In this document: positions 1 through 10,703 of the stretch, piece after piece
Layout of the letters: each line of letters starts with the position of its first letter
How positions within the stretch are numbered: the stretch's first letter is position 1
Assembly: GCF_004027225.2 (NCBI RefSeq)
Contig: NC_044282.2
Coordinates: forward strand, 74,348,287 to 74,412,286
DNA length: 64,000 nt
Direction: 5' to 3'
Source: Strigops habroptila
Taxonomy: Eukaryota > Chordata > Aves > Psittaciformes > Psittacidae
The notes under the pieces: model-generated
What the model saw: only the letters and a program-made list of their open reading frames with translations
What the model was told of the DNA's origin: nothing
Databases searched by the model: none
Translations under genes and position numbers: made by a program

Positions 1-1128
1 TTTTTCCTCATGCTATGACATAAAAGTGGTTGCACTGAAAAGACTGCCCTTTTTGAGGAACAGACCGAAGGAAAAAGACAAAATGAAGGCCTTCTACCGT
101 CGCTCCATGTGTAAGACTTTCTGACAGTTCAGCTTCTTCTCAATGGCTACACTGGCTTCCATTACTAATTTTTCACTAACCTCTCCCTGGACTGCGCTGT
201 ATTTTACCTCCTATTCTGCAATGTGCAAGTCCTGCTACAATAGAAGGAGCTGGAGCTTTTCCCTTTTTCCCTTTTTTTTTAAACCTTGGCACTGAATACT
301 TTATATATGTGCACACACACGTACCCACACGTCTACACGCACATGCACATACATATATATATTCAGTGCATTGTAACTGCATATATTTGTATACATAGTT
401 GTCTATATACACATGTCTCTATGTGTATATAAATTGACAGTGCACTGTGTTAAACTAAATAGTTCCAAATCACACATTTCATAAGCCTTTTGTTAAGAAA
501 TCACTGTAATCTTTTGTTTAAAGAAAGGGTAGAAGATAGTGCGAGGCTCTGTGGTGGTCTGTCACTCTTCAAGTATTCATCAGTTGTTGTTGCCAAAATG
601 TTTGTATTGAGTTGATTTATTTGATTTTTCCAATGAGGGGTGGACAATTTTCTCTAGTTATTGTGCAGTGAAGGGGAATATCATCAGATGTCATCTTTTC
701 CAGACCCTTTTATTTGTTATGTGAAATCCAGTATCCCTGCAGTAACCTGCACTGTACAAGGATCCCGTATCACTGTTGACATCACGTTGTATTACACCTT
801 TGCCCATTTTATCCTTCTCCATTCCATTTTCTCATTGCAAACAGTGAAGCAAAGCTTCTAACACGCATACTGCAGCACAAGCATGGCGATTATACCTAAT
901 AAAGGCACTTTTAAGACCCATACTGAGCTGAAAGGAGTCGCTTGACTTACACCACTCCTCACTCATTGAGCTGATTGCATGTCATAACACAGATGATCTT
1001 GTGCTTGTAGCTTCCAGTATTCAATATGCTTTAATGCTTAGAAAACTGTCCAACGTTTTGCAGTACAAAATAAGACCAGAAGCGAATACATTGACCATGC
1101 TGATCATTTGCTTTCATTTGCATCCCAG
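1..1128 (+). other. CCDC88A: CCDC88A intron (no exon recognised)
   Basis: Non-coding sequence upstream of the first recognisable exon. It contains a degenerate CA/TA-rich tract near 300-410. No segment translates to a known Girdin exon with acceptable splice sites. Confidence 0.6.
299..412. repeat. Degenerate (CA)n/(TA)n microsatellite tract
   Basis: Alternating purine-pyrimidine stretch with 'gcacacacacgtacccacac' and 'acatacatatatatat', imperfect throughout. It lies in a CCDC88A intron. Confidence 0.7.
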
Positions 1129-1332
1129 CCATGAATGACCTGGTGCAGTCCATGGTCCTAGCAGGAGGACAATGGACAGGTAGTTCTGAGCATCTGGAGG
1201 GTCCTGATGATATATCTGCGGGTAAAAGGAGGAAGGAGTTGGGAGCTATGGCCTTCTCTACTACAGCTATCAACTTTGCAGCTGTCAACTCTTCTGCAGG
1301 CTTCAGATCCAAGCAGTTGCTAAATAATAAAG
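1129..1332 (+). CDS. CCDC88A: CCDC88A exon (MNDLVQSMVL... QLLNNK)
   Basis: The acceptor 'catttgcatcccag' ends at 1128 and the donor 'aag|gtatag' follows 1332. The 204-nt exon enters in phase 2 (two bases, CC) and leaves one base. It encodes a serine- and glycine-rich segment typical of the post-coiled-coil tail of Girdin (RKELGAMAFSTTAINF). The last codon is split and joins to ATACTAC of the next exon at 1633, giving the K-D-T-T seen in mammals. Confidence 0.94.
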
Positions 1333-4300
1333 GTATAGGTAGAAGCTTTTTGCACCGTGATGTGACTATGTGTAACAGCAATTTCATGTAAATACTGGGT
1401 TTACTTATTTTTAAGTTATTCCACAAAAAGCAACTTTAATAAATTGAGTTGCAGTGCTAAAATGTTGCATAGTTTAATAACTGTAGTTATAAAATGTTTA
1501 CGGGTTTTTCCTACAGAGTGTTACCTAAGTAAAACTGGATTGGTTTGAAAAATACTTTAGTATATTTTACATATTTCAATAATCTTTTCACTTTATTTTA
1601 TTTTACATCTTCTTTTATGTCTCTGTGTATAGATACTACATCCTATGAAGATGTAAGTCCACAAGGTATTAGTGATGATTCTAGTACAGGATCAAGAGTT
1701 CATGGTAAGATGTGAATTTTAACTAGCTGAATTAAGGATATATTATGTGAATGTTAACCAAGTTTGCAAAGAAAAGTGAATGGCATGGTTAGGAGTGAGC
1801 ATGCTTTCTGCGATTTGCCTATCTCTTGAATGTGTAGTATCATTTCTTCAAATTGTTCTTTTCTTTCTTAACTACTACATCAGATGGTCTATAGCTCTAG
1901 TAGATGTTCTATCTCTCTAGTAGAAAGTATCTATGAAGTGCATCTGAACAGGATCAAAGCATCTTCTCTTTTAAGAAGTTATTTGGAGTTAATAGTAAAA
2001 GAAGTTATCATTTGAATCCTAAAAGACAGTTCAAACCCAAATCCAAATCTGGCCTGATTATTCAAACGTTTATTCTTCAGTGAAACCTAAATTTGTCATG
2101 TGCTGTGTTTCATAAAATCATTTCCTTCAAGCCAAGCTTGAAGTGAAAGCTATAATAGATTATGTAGAAGTGAAGCTTTAACTCTAAACAGTTACAATGA
2201 GCAGGAGCAACAAACAGGCCTTTCTGGGGACAGTAACAGCGCATTTCCTTGTGTTGCATAGGAGTGCACGCCGTTATCTGTGCAGATGCTCTTGCTCCTC
2301 CTGTTGGTGGCATTTCAACTATGTGCAAGGTTCCTTGTCAGATCTGTTGTAAGTGACCTGATCACCAGCTGCTTGCTGCATGCCCTTCACCTGCAAACCC
2401 TGGTTTCCCACTAACCAGCCTGTTTCAACTCTAAACATACACTCTCTTTCTCTATTTCTCTTTTCCTCTCCCTTGTACCTTTACTATTCCTGTAGTGCCC
2501 TTTCCTAAAGTGTCCTCTTGGGCTGCCTGGAAATCCCTTCGCTTTCTGATGTGTAAGAAACCACTTTGTTGGCAATGGGCATGCTCAGCCTGTGCAGTAG
2601 TGCATGATCCTGCCTCTGAGCATTCTGTGAGCAGAATGTGGAGGTACCGTGCCACCCGCTGAAACTTGGTTCCTCATCGTGTCTCCTCATTTCCCATTTA
2701 GCTTCCAGACCAGCCAGCCTTGATAGTGGCAGAACATCCACTAGCAATAGCAATAACAATGCTTCACTCCATGAAGTCAAAGGTATGCTGTAGGTGAATT
2801 CACATACGTGCTTCATGTCCATTGTTTTCTCTGTAAGGTCATCTATTATAGGTTAAAACAAGTAAAAAATAAAAGAATTCCCACTAAACACCACAGATTG
2901 ATTTTCTTTAAGTGTTTTATAGCCTTTATTCCTCAAAGTAGGAAAGGATACTTAATAGAACTTATTGTTTTTCATAAATATTAAAAGGGTGATATTAGTA
3001 CATAAGTTACAAACTATTGCAAACCAAACCTAACCCAAGGAAGAATGTTACAAAATAAGAATTACCCCAAATTACTTTAAAATGGCTCATTTGGAAGCAG
3101 CAAATTGCTCCATTATGGTTTTTTTCTCCTAGTATCTTAGTACATGTGTGCTGCTGTGGTAAAGCTGTGTGTGTGCCACACAAACTGGACAAAACGGCAG
3201 CTGAAATACCAACCTGTAAACATCTATGCTTTTGTTTTTAAAGGATGAATAATGTCCCTGGATGTATCAGTGTGCTCTACATTTCATATATGATCAGCCC
3301 TGATACATTTTTGGTTATGATGGAAATAATAATCTCTCGCTGGAGGCCATTGTACGTACTAGACTAGAATGCTGCCGACTCAAGACTTTGTTTAATATTA
3401 GTGGCTTGCATTTATTAAACAGTATCAGTTTGTTTGGAAACTCAGAGCTGAATGTCAGCTTGAGATTTGGATTAGTTTAATTAGTTTCTTAGTTTTATTA
3501 GTTTAATTTCTGTCTGTTCAATGATTCTTTGGGGTACTCCTCACCCCAGTTTCTATACAGTGTTGGAAATTTCTTTCTTCAAAGGTAATTTCATTTCTTG
3601 GGAGTAACGTGACATAGGAAATACTTGATAATTCAGCAATTCACAATTACTGAGAAATAGAAAGAATTGGTGCTGTGGAATTTATTTTCCATTGAATGTG
3701 CTTCCTTCAGGCCACAGTTGCCATAAACTAGAAGTAACAGCAGAAGCTGTGGGAGGAACAGCGTCTCTAAATGGTCCTCATTGAAGAACTGTGTTTAAGA
3801 AAACATTTTCTTTCCATTCCATGCTTTGTATTTCATTTAATGCAAACCCCATTACTGGTATATTAGAGCATGTGTCTCACAGTGATGCTGAGTAAGAATG
3901 AAGGCTCCTTTTTAGCCTCTTGGAATATGACGTTGCATAGATGGAGGCCCAGATTATAAGTGAGAGGTAGGGGTTGTATTCAGAAAACCACATGATGTGT
4001 AAAGAGCTGTAAGAGGTAAGTCAGGGGAGTGCAGTTGTGTTAATCTGTTTGGTTTGAGTAAGAAAGGGCAACTGGGTTTCGTATTTTAAACTGGATTTAG
4101 TGTTTTAAATGGAATTTGTTAACTTAATCTGATACTGTTCCAGATGTGAGTGTGGTCATACTGTTTAACAGCTCCCATGTATTCTTCTTACGGAATCACT
4201 GAATGCCATTTGCCCCAAAGCAGGTGCAGTTAACAATCAGAGCAGGCCCCAGAGCCACAGCAGCGGGGAGTTCAGCCTCCTGCACGAGCACGAGGCGTGG

Positions 4301-7300
4301 TCCAGCAGCAGCAGCAGCCCCATTCAGTACCTGAAGGGTCACACGAGGTCTAGCCCTGTGCTGCAGCAGCGAACACCCGAAACGCTGGATGCTCGTGGCA
4401 GACACATCAAAACGGGTTCCCCTGGAAGCGAGGTCGTGACCCTGCAGCAGTTTCTGGAAGAGAGCAACAAGAGTACCTCAAGTGAGGTTAGTTTAATGAA
4501 TGCTTTAACTACCTGTTATCCCATACATGGACACGGGGTTAATGGAAGACTTACAGTGAGGAGAACGCTGTAAAACTGTGTGGAGTTACTGGTTGCGTCT
4601 GCATTAAGGAGTAGCGTGGACTGTATCCAGATAAACTGCACTCACTGTATTACACACAAAATCATTTGGGATTTTGCAGCTTTAGCTGGGTTACTAAATT
4701 GGGTAGGAAAGTCAGTCTCTACTGCACAAAACTGCCCAGTGCATTGATGCCTGGTACACTCACCAGAGCTCAGGGGAAGGCCACAAACTCAGAGTAGGTT
4801 TACTTCCAGTGCAGCTCTTGTCCTCAGTAAGAGGACGATGCTTTGCTTCATTCCCTGAGGAGAGGCTCTTGTCTGCTTCAGTTCCATCATTTTAACTCCT
4901 GGGCAAAAAAAATTACCTTGGAGCTCATTGAAATCTGAGAGGAATAAGGCAAAGAGAATGTTTGTGTAAATCAGTGACAGTTTGTTAGAAGCCCAGAATC
5001 ACCTTGTCTCTGCAAGTATTCCAATTGCTTCATTACTAGTTCTTGAGTAAAGCTGTTCCAAAACCCAGCAGAGCTGTAGGATAACGCAAGCCTGTTACTG
5101 GCAGAGGAGCTTGTCACGAGGGAGGACCAGAATCCATCTGGTTTTAATGACACAGTTGGAAGTGAAAAACATACATTCACATCTGAATTGATTGGGTGAG
5201 GCCTGGGGTAGTGACTTGAGTCTGGAACTGAGTTTCTGGATTTTTTTGCTAGATACTTACAGTGACCTCTCACCCGTGGTCTCTCTGACAAGGAGTTTTG
5301 GGCTTTGAGCATAAGACAATACTCTTCTGGCAACAGAAACGACAGAAACCACCTGAGTCATCAGTCCATTGCTGTTCATGCATAACAGATCCCATTCATA
5401 GCATCACATCATCATTCAGGCTGCAAGGGGATCCAGGAGGTCTCTTTCCAGTCTTCTGTCAGTGTTATTTCCTTAATGCTTTTAGCTTAATCCTTCCCAA
5501 ATTGACTCTTTAAAGAAAAAACTGGGAACTGTCCAGGCCAGATGTAGGCATTGCAGGTGCCCAAAGGTTCAGTGCTTTGTATTGCTGTCAGAGATTTTTG
5601 TCTTTGTTATTTGAGTGAGGAGAGAATTTGAGCTTTCAGCTCCGGATGATTAGTTAAAGTAAGAGTGCACATGAAATGGCTCAGGAAGTATCAGTGCGTG
5701 ATGGCACAGGGCAGGTGAGTGAGAAGATAAACTTGGAGTTTTGACCATGTGATTTACAGAGTGAATCAGTATTGCAGAAGCTAACTCCAGATAGTTGTGC
5801 TCTGTCTGACACTGGTTTTCAAAGTACTTGTGAGCTGTACAGAAGACTCAGAGTATGTACCATAAATGCTTAATGCTGCTTTTAGATCTGAGAAATTAAA
5901 GTACTTTTAAGAATTGTTCTCCATTTATGTCCACAAAGATGGCCTAAGAAAAGGTGAGAATTACAGTGAATTCACGTTTCATATTTCTGACAGATGAAAT
6001 CAGCAAGTGAAGAGAATCTCTTAGATGAAGTGATGAGGAGCTTATCCGAGTCCTCGGAGCTGGCAGGGAAGGAGAAGCTGAGGAAGCAGCCGTCTGCCGG
6101 TTGTGGCATCGTGAGATCACTGAGTGTCAAAGCCACCATCGACTTCTCAGACGGACGATCCCTTAAGCCAGAGCAGCTGGTGAGGCCCAGCCTGCGGAAA
6201 AGCGACGATCCCACCTTCACTAGCTCTCCAGTGAAGTTGACAGGAGGCACCCAAGGGAAGGCCAAATCTGTTAAAGAAAAGCTCCAAGCGAGCGTTTCCC
6301 AGCGCCAATCCCGCGATTGCAATCCCTACGCCACCTTACCTCGCGCCAGCAGCGTCATCTCCACGGCAGAAGGAACCACCCGAAGGACAAGCATTCATGA
6401 TTTCTTGTCTAAGGACAGTAGGCAGCCTGTATCAGTGGATCCAGCACCAGCCACCGCTGACAGGAGCGTTCCATCGGCCTCTAGTGAGTACTCAGCACAC
6501 CGGTTACCCTCTCCTTTTGTTCACTGTGTGGCTTACAGAGTAGATTGTGTTCCACAGAGCAATGCAGCTAATGCAGTTAAACCCCGTAATGTAGGATGTC
6601 ACTCTGATGTGCCTAAAACTTCCAGGATGGAAAGGTCAAATTGTCGGGAGAGAACTTCGCTGAGCTCAAGTGTGTTTAATGATAAATTCTCTGGTAATAA
6701 CGACAGCACAGGGTCGCTCACTGTGGCTCAGCCATTTTTATCCCTTAACACTGAATTAGTTAGTAATATAAGTGGGTTGCCTCACAGACCTACATCCAAA
6801 CCAGCTGATCAGGCAAATCTGTCAGCGTTTAGATCAGTGCCAAAGAATCCAGAGCAGCTTTCTGCTCCCCAGGAACCTGATCGTAGTGAACTTGTTCCAG
6901 CCCCATGTGTGAACACCAGTGAGGCTGAATCCCCGCTGCTGGTTTCTGAAGATAACAAAACTGTGTGGTACGAGTATGGCTGTGTATGATAAGGAAGTTG
7001 TATTATTAAATCTATATATATATATATAGTCTCATACAACACATAGGTGTTCTGCTCAATGTCCACTGGATTTAGAGAAGATTTCACTCCAAGGACAAAA
7101 CAATTCCATGTTAGATCTGCGGGTGGATGTTTTCTAGAGCTCAGTCGTGTACTCCAGCATGTCTGAATGTATAATTGTAACCTCACCAAAGTCTGCATGA
7201 ACCATTAATTGCACTGTATATATTTTGCATGCCTTTAAAAGTCTTTATAATGCAAGCTATGGTTTTATTTGTCACGCATCACAGATACTTTGGTTTCTCC

Positions 7301-10300
7301 CTGTATGTTACCGAATGCATGTCAAACCAGTCGCATGCTGCACTGCCACAAATGGCACCAGGAGCAATTCCAATACAGAACCAGGACTTTTCAGCTGTGC
7401 TCGTGCTTTCAGATGTATCAGTAACACACTGAGTATGTATTTGGAGTAAAAATACTCCCCCCTCTTCTTGATTAAATGAGATATTAATGAAGAGAAGCGT
7501 TTAGAGAGATCCCAGTGTCTTACCTTTTCCATTTATGCCATGGTCTGGCATAAATGCACTTTGCACAAGGAACAGGTTACACCCCGTAATTCAGTGCCTC
7601 CAGCTTGCACAATAAATATGAATTACTGTTCATAGTTATTAAAATACTTGAACATTAATAATACAAAGACCATTCATAATCCTAAACGTGCTAAATCTTA
7701 CGAGGAGATGATAAATACTCGCATGATCCACAGCACTTGTAATGAAAAAATGACCCTTTCCACCTCTTGCCTTTTGTAAGCTTTGTCTCTCCACGCCTGG
7801 TGTACAACTGTGGTGAAGTGTATGGTTTGTTAGGAGTCAAATAACTGAGTTATAGGAGACTCCTTGTGATGTGTGGTAATAAAAACCTGTATTGATCGTG
7901 GTGGAAGCTCATTTTTTCTTCTGAACAGAAGTAACATTAATACAGTAATACAATAGAGAACAAGATGTGTAACAGGGATAACTGTTACATTGACACAGCT
8001 AAATAAAAGACACAATAACCAAAACATTGCTCGTAAGGTTATGTGAGTGTAGGGATGCTCAAGCAGATAACATTAAATCCCAGATGACCAACTAAAGAGA
8101 AATGCTGGGAAGGAATTACTTCATGTGCCACCATGTCTGCAATGGCTTGAAACGTCTCAGTGGTGAATATAAACAGTTTAAAATTGTATCATACTTAAAT
8201 TATAATTAATGAGGCTTCAGACATTAGCACTTTTTTGCCAGAGGCCATAGTCACCAGCAGTTATGGTGACCAGCATTATATATGCTATAGAAAACCTGAC
8301 TGACAATGTATCTAGAGGAGAAATACTTAAAATCTCAAATACTGAAAATAATGAATGCCATATTCTGATTTTTACATCTGAATCTCTTTTGCCAGCAGTT
8401 CTGTGGCACTCACGGTACTGCTGGGGCTTTAATTCCTGAGTGTTTCACTAGGGAAGGGCAACAAATTCACTGCTTTTTTGCGGAAAAGCAGCAGGCACAT
8501 CCCATATCTTAGTCTAGAAGGTCTCCATTTCAAGCATGAGAATTGTTAATAGAACACTGAGATAGCCCTTCCCAGAGCTCCAGCTCTATTCCAAGCTAGG
8601 GAAGAGGAACGGGGGGAGAAGTTTGGATGTTTCAAAGACGTTCCGTGGAGGGTGTAATGGCTGTTTCACAACGTGAAGCAGCCATCCTTCCCCATGGCTG
8701 CAAGCATCCCTTGTTACTGGGCTGATAAGTGTTGCTCGCAGCGAGCTGTCAGTTACTGCCGAGCTCCCTCTGGAATTGTCTCACTTAAAAAACCCACCCC
8801 CAAATCTGAAATAACCATCTGAATTTCACAGGCAGCAGAATCAGCGTGTGCTGATCTCTGGCCCTGTCACTCGACTTCATTTCTGTTAATCTCTCGATGT
8901 GTTGGAATTAGCTTTGAGGTGAACAGTGCTGAAGCGACGTGAGCATAACACATTCTGCAAGTTATTTAAGGCGTTATAGAGCTCTGAGAGTACTTATTAT
9001 AAACTCACACTGTGCTACCAGTATCTGTATCATTTGCTTAACCGATTGCAAGCCTGCATCTTGCAGCGAGGCTGCTTGGTAGGATAAGAACAAGGTTTGT
9101 AGCTCGAGGTAGTATCTCCTACTTAGATCAACAGCTGTTGTCCGAGACATCAGATAAGCTTTAGGGCATGATACTACCTCGTTTGCCAGCCTTGTCCTGC
9201 TTAGATCCTTGGGCTGTCACAGCTACAAACACCACCAGTATTGTCTCCAGATACATTATAAACCCTCCAGCACTGAGCTCTGACTGTAGCTGGGAGCAAG
9301 GCCAAGGTCTAAAGAGAAGTTGTAGAGCTCACCCCGTAGAGTGAAGGTAAAGCCTCTATCCAGGCACTGGGTGTGTTATTTCCAGCCCCTGCCCATGGGG
9401 CACTGCAGTTTCAACCATCTCATTTCTCTTCCCAGCACTGAGCTTTCCAAACAAACCAGGCCTGGGAGTGAATATTTATGCCTGACATTTAATGCCTTTT
9501 TAGCCTGTGTTTTACCTTACCCCATTGGGGCCAGCCTTAGAAGAGCTTCTCTCTTAAAGGGCTTCAGAATAACTGTCAGTGCCTTGGAACACGAGTGCCT
9601 CATGTCCTCTACAGGAGTTCTAGGCTCACCTTGTCCAGCTCAAGCTGCCATTTGGCGTGGTTTATAACCGTGTAATGAACTGCATTTCAGTTCTGAGAAC
9701 ACCAGCTTTCTGTGCTCCTGGGTTTGCTCCATTGAGTTCAGCACAGCAGCAGAAGCATGCTGCTAGAGAGTTTTTAGTGTCTCTGAATAATAAACTGTCA
9801 ACATTTCTTTATTATATATGAGAGAAAACAAATGTTTTCATGTACAGAAGGGTTATTTTTCCTCCCCTTTTTGCTCTTTAACAATAACATCGTGGATGTC
9901 TCTCTTGGTCTGTGCTCAAACAGTGGAAGGAGCTGTGAGGTTCCTTTCAGACCCAACCACTGCTGCTCCTCAGCCATGCACACGGTGCCCTTGCTCATTC
10001 CTTGGTCCCTGCTGCCTTTAAAACTGAAGAGTCAGGACTTTGCATGGTAACTACAAACACTAAGTAGGCGGCTGCTGGCCAGAAGAGGTTGTGTTGTTCA
10101 GGCTCAGTGATGTGCTTGCTGTTAAGGTTTGCTCGATGCTTTGCTTGAAGTGAATAGTGAATTAAGATCCTGCATTTTGCACGTTCAAGCTGTTGCATGC
10201 AAAGTTAATTCTGTGTTTTGCAGACCTGAATGTGAACGTTTCTGTCAGCGTGTAGCAGGTACAAACACAAAGATGAGTCGAGTCCTTGCTCTGCTGGGTT

Positions 10301-10703
10301 CAGTCAGCCTGGGTGACATCAGGTTGTGTTTATTTCCTTTTCATACAGGCATTTAGGGTTAGTGCACCTAAAAGTGACGTGTACCTGATTGTGGCTTTGA
10401 AAGCAATACCTGGTTATTCTGAATGCTAGGATGAATTGTAACAAGTGTGGTTGAGCAGGCACTTCCAGTGAGTTTCCTCCATCCCTCCTCTCTGTCCTTT
10501 CCTCTAAAACAAAACAAAAAAGGTGTTTAAGTATATCCTTTTGCTCTACTAATAAGTAGAATGTATTTTAATGCATGAGGGTTTATTTTTCATGTCCTGA
10601 TCAACACAATGAATAACATGAAATGCTTTTCTCTGCAGATGTGGAAGCTATCCCAGAAAGCAGAAATTCAAAAAGCAGGTCTAGGGAGCAACAAAGCTCC
10701 TAA
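1129..10703 (+). CDS. CCDC88A: CCDC88A (Girdin/GIV), C-terminal coding exons; gene starts left of the window
   Basis: Girdin is a large coiled-coil, actin- and membrane-associated scaffold that activates Galphai and PI3K-Akt signalling. Six in-frame exons with AG/GT borders are seen: 1129-1332, 1633-1704, 2702-2782, 4221-4486 (or from 4224), 5994-6483 and 10639-10703 (stop TAA 10701-10703). All junction phases agree. The translation follows mammalian Girdin closely: MNDLVQSMVLAGGQWTG, then RPASLDSGRTSTSNSNNNAS, then GSPGSEVVTLQQFLEESNK, then NPYATLPRASSVISTAEG, ending SRNSKSRSREQQSS. The fourth exon carries the Galphai-binding (GBA) motif VTLQQFLEESN. The N-terminal Hook-like domain and the coiled coil lie outside the window. 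Positions 1-1128 would be the preceding intron. This canonical form splices from a strong donor (CTA|GTGAGT, 6484) to a terminal exon 4.1 kb away. The identification is firm; exon borders are read by eye. Confidence 0.96.
1633..1704 (+). CDS. CCDC88A: CCDC88A 72-nt exon (DTTSYEDVSPQGISDDSS)
   Basis: A short symmetric exon (72 nt), flanked by 'gtgtatag' and 'gtaaga'. It encodes TTSYEDVSPQGISDDSSTGS, close to mammalian Girdin. Its length is a multiple of three and both neighbours are in the same phase, so skipping it would keep the frame. Confidence 0.94.
2702..2782 (+). CDS. CCDC88A: CCDC88A 81-nt exon (SRPASLDSGRTS...)
   Basis: A short symmetric exon (81 nt) between 'ttcccatttag' and 'gtatgc'. 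It encodes SRPASLDSGRTSTSNSNNNA followed by SLHEVK, nearly identical to mammalian Girdin. Confidence 0.95.
4221..4486 (+). CDS. CCDC88A: CCDC88A exon carrying the Galphai-binding (GBA) motif
   Basis: It encodes the SHSSGEFSLLHEHEAWSS region and then KTGSPGSEVVTLQQFLEESN (about 4411-4470). In mammals this second segment is the non-receptor GEF/GBA motif that contacts Galphai through the Phe of QQF. The acceptor is a tandem AAG-CAG: starting at 4221 gives K-A-G-A-V as in human Girdin, starting at 4224 drops one Ala. The donor is GTTAGT after 4486. A run of CAG codons at 4302-4317 encodes a short serine run. Both acceptors keep the frame. Confidence 0.95.
5994..6989 (+). CDS. CCDC88A: CCDC88A penultimate exon with read-through ORF; candidate alternative C-terminus ending GCV
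   Basis: 5994-6483 is the conserved penultimate exon (ENLLDEVMRSLSES, then NPYATLPRASSVIS, then RRTSIHDFLSKDS). The frame does not stop at the donor at 6484. It stays open another 168 codons to TGA at 6987-6989, adding a Ser/Pro/Asn-rich, probably disordered tail that ends TVWYEYGCV. Gly-Cys-Val is the C-terminal PDZ ligand known from the paralogue Daple. Poly(A) signals AATAAA at 7611, 7878 and 8002 could terminate a transcript that keeps this region, about 620-1020 nt beyond the stop. The conserved exon is certain. Use of the extension as a real isoform is inference, supported by the open frame, the ending and the poly(A) signals. Confidence 0.75.
   Translation: MKSASEENLLDEVMRSLSESSELAGKEKLRKQPSAGCGIVRSLSVKATIDFSDGRSLKPEQLVRPSLRKSDDPTFTSSPVKLTGGTQGKAKSVKEKLQASVSQRQSRDCNPYATLPRASSVISTAEGTTRRTSIHDFLSKDSRQPVSVDPAPATADRSVPSASSEYSAHRLPSPFVHCVAYRVDCVPQSNAANAVKPRNVGCHSDVPKTSRMERSNCRERTSLSSSVFNDKFSGNNDSTGSLTVAQPFLSLNTELVSNISGLPHRPTSKPADQANLSAFRSVPKNPEQLSAPQEPDRSELVPAPCVNTSEAESPLLVSEDNKTVWYEYGCV
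7611..8007 (+). terminator. CCDC88A: Cluster of AATAAA poly(A) signals in the last CCDC88A intron
   Basis: AATAAA occurs at 7611-7616, 7878-7883 and 8002-8007, within about 1 kb of the TGA that ends the read-through frame at 6989. They are suitably placed to end a transcript with the composite terminal exon. Signals of this kind also occur by chance in AT-rich introns. Confidence 0.4.
9090..9196 (+). ncRNA. Candidate microRNA-like hairpin with a let-7-type seed (GAGGTAG)
   Basis: CGAGGTAGTATC (9104-9115) is the exact reverse complement of GATACTACCTCG (9170-9181). Outside it, CAAGG (9091-9095) pairs with CCTTG (9190-9194). Inside it, CCTA/TAGG and CTTA/TAAG extend the stem towards the loop. 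The 5' arm contains GAGGTAG, the let-7 seed, but the bases after it differ from let-7. The hairpin lies in the last CCDC88A intron in the sense orientation. A 12-base inverted repeat alone could be chance in 64 kb; the extra pairing and the seed make it worth testing. Confidence 0.3.
10639..10703 (+). CDS. CCDC88A: CCDC88A canonical terminal coding exon
   Basis: The acceptor is 'ttttctctgcag' ending at 10638. Spliced to A of 6483 it reads NVEAIPESRNSKSRSREQQ then SS and TAA. The ending SRNSKSRSREQQSS is identical to the mammalian Girdin C-terminus. This form ends in Ser-Ser and lacks a Gly-Cys-Val ending. Confidence 0.95.

Noticed and set aside
661-861. 66-codon frame in the first CCDC88A intron
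   Set aside because: No similarity to Girdin and no suitable splice sites in phase.
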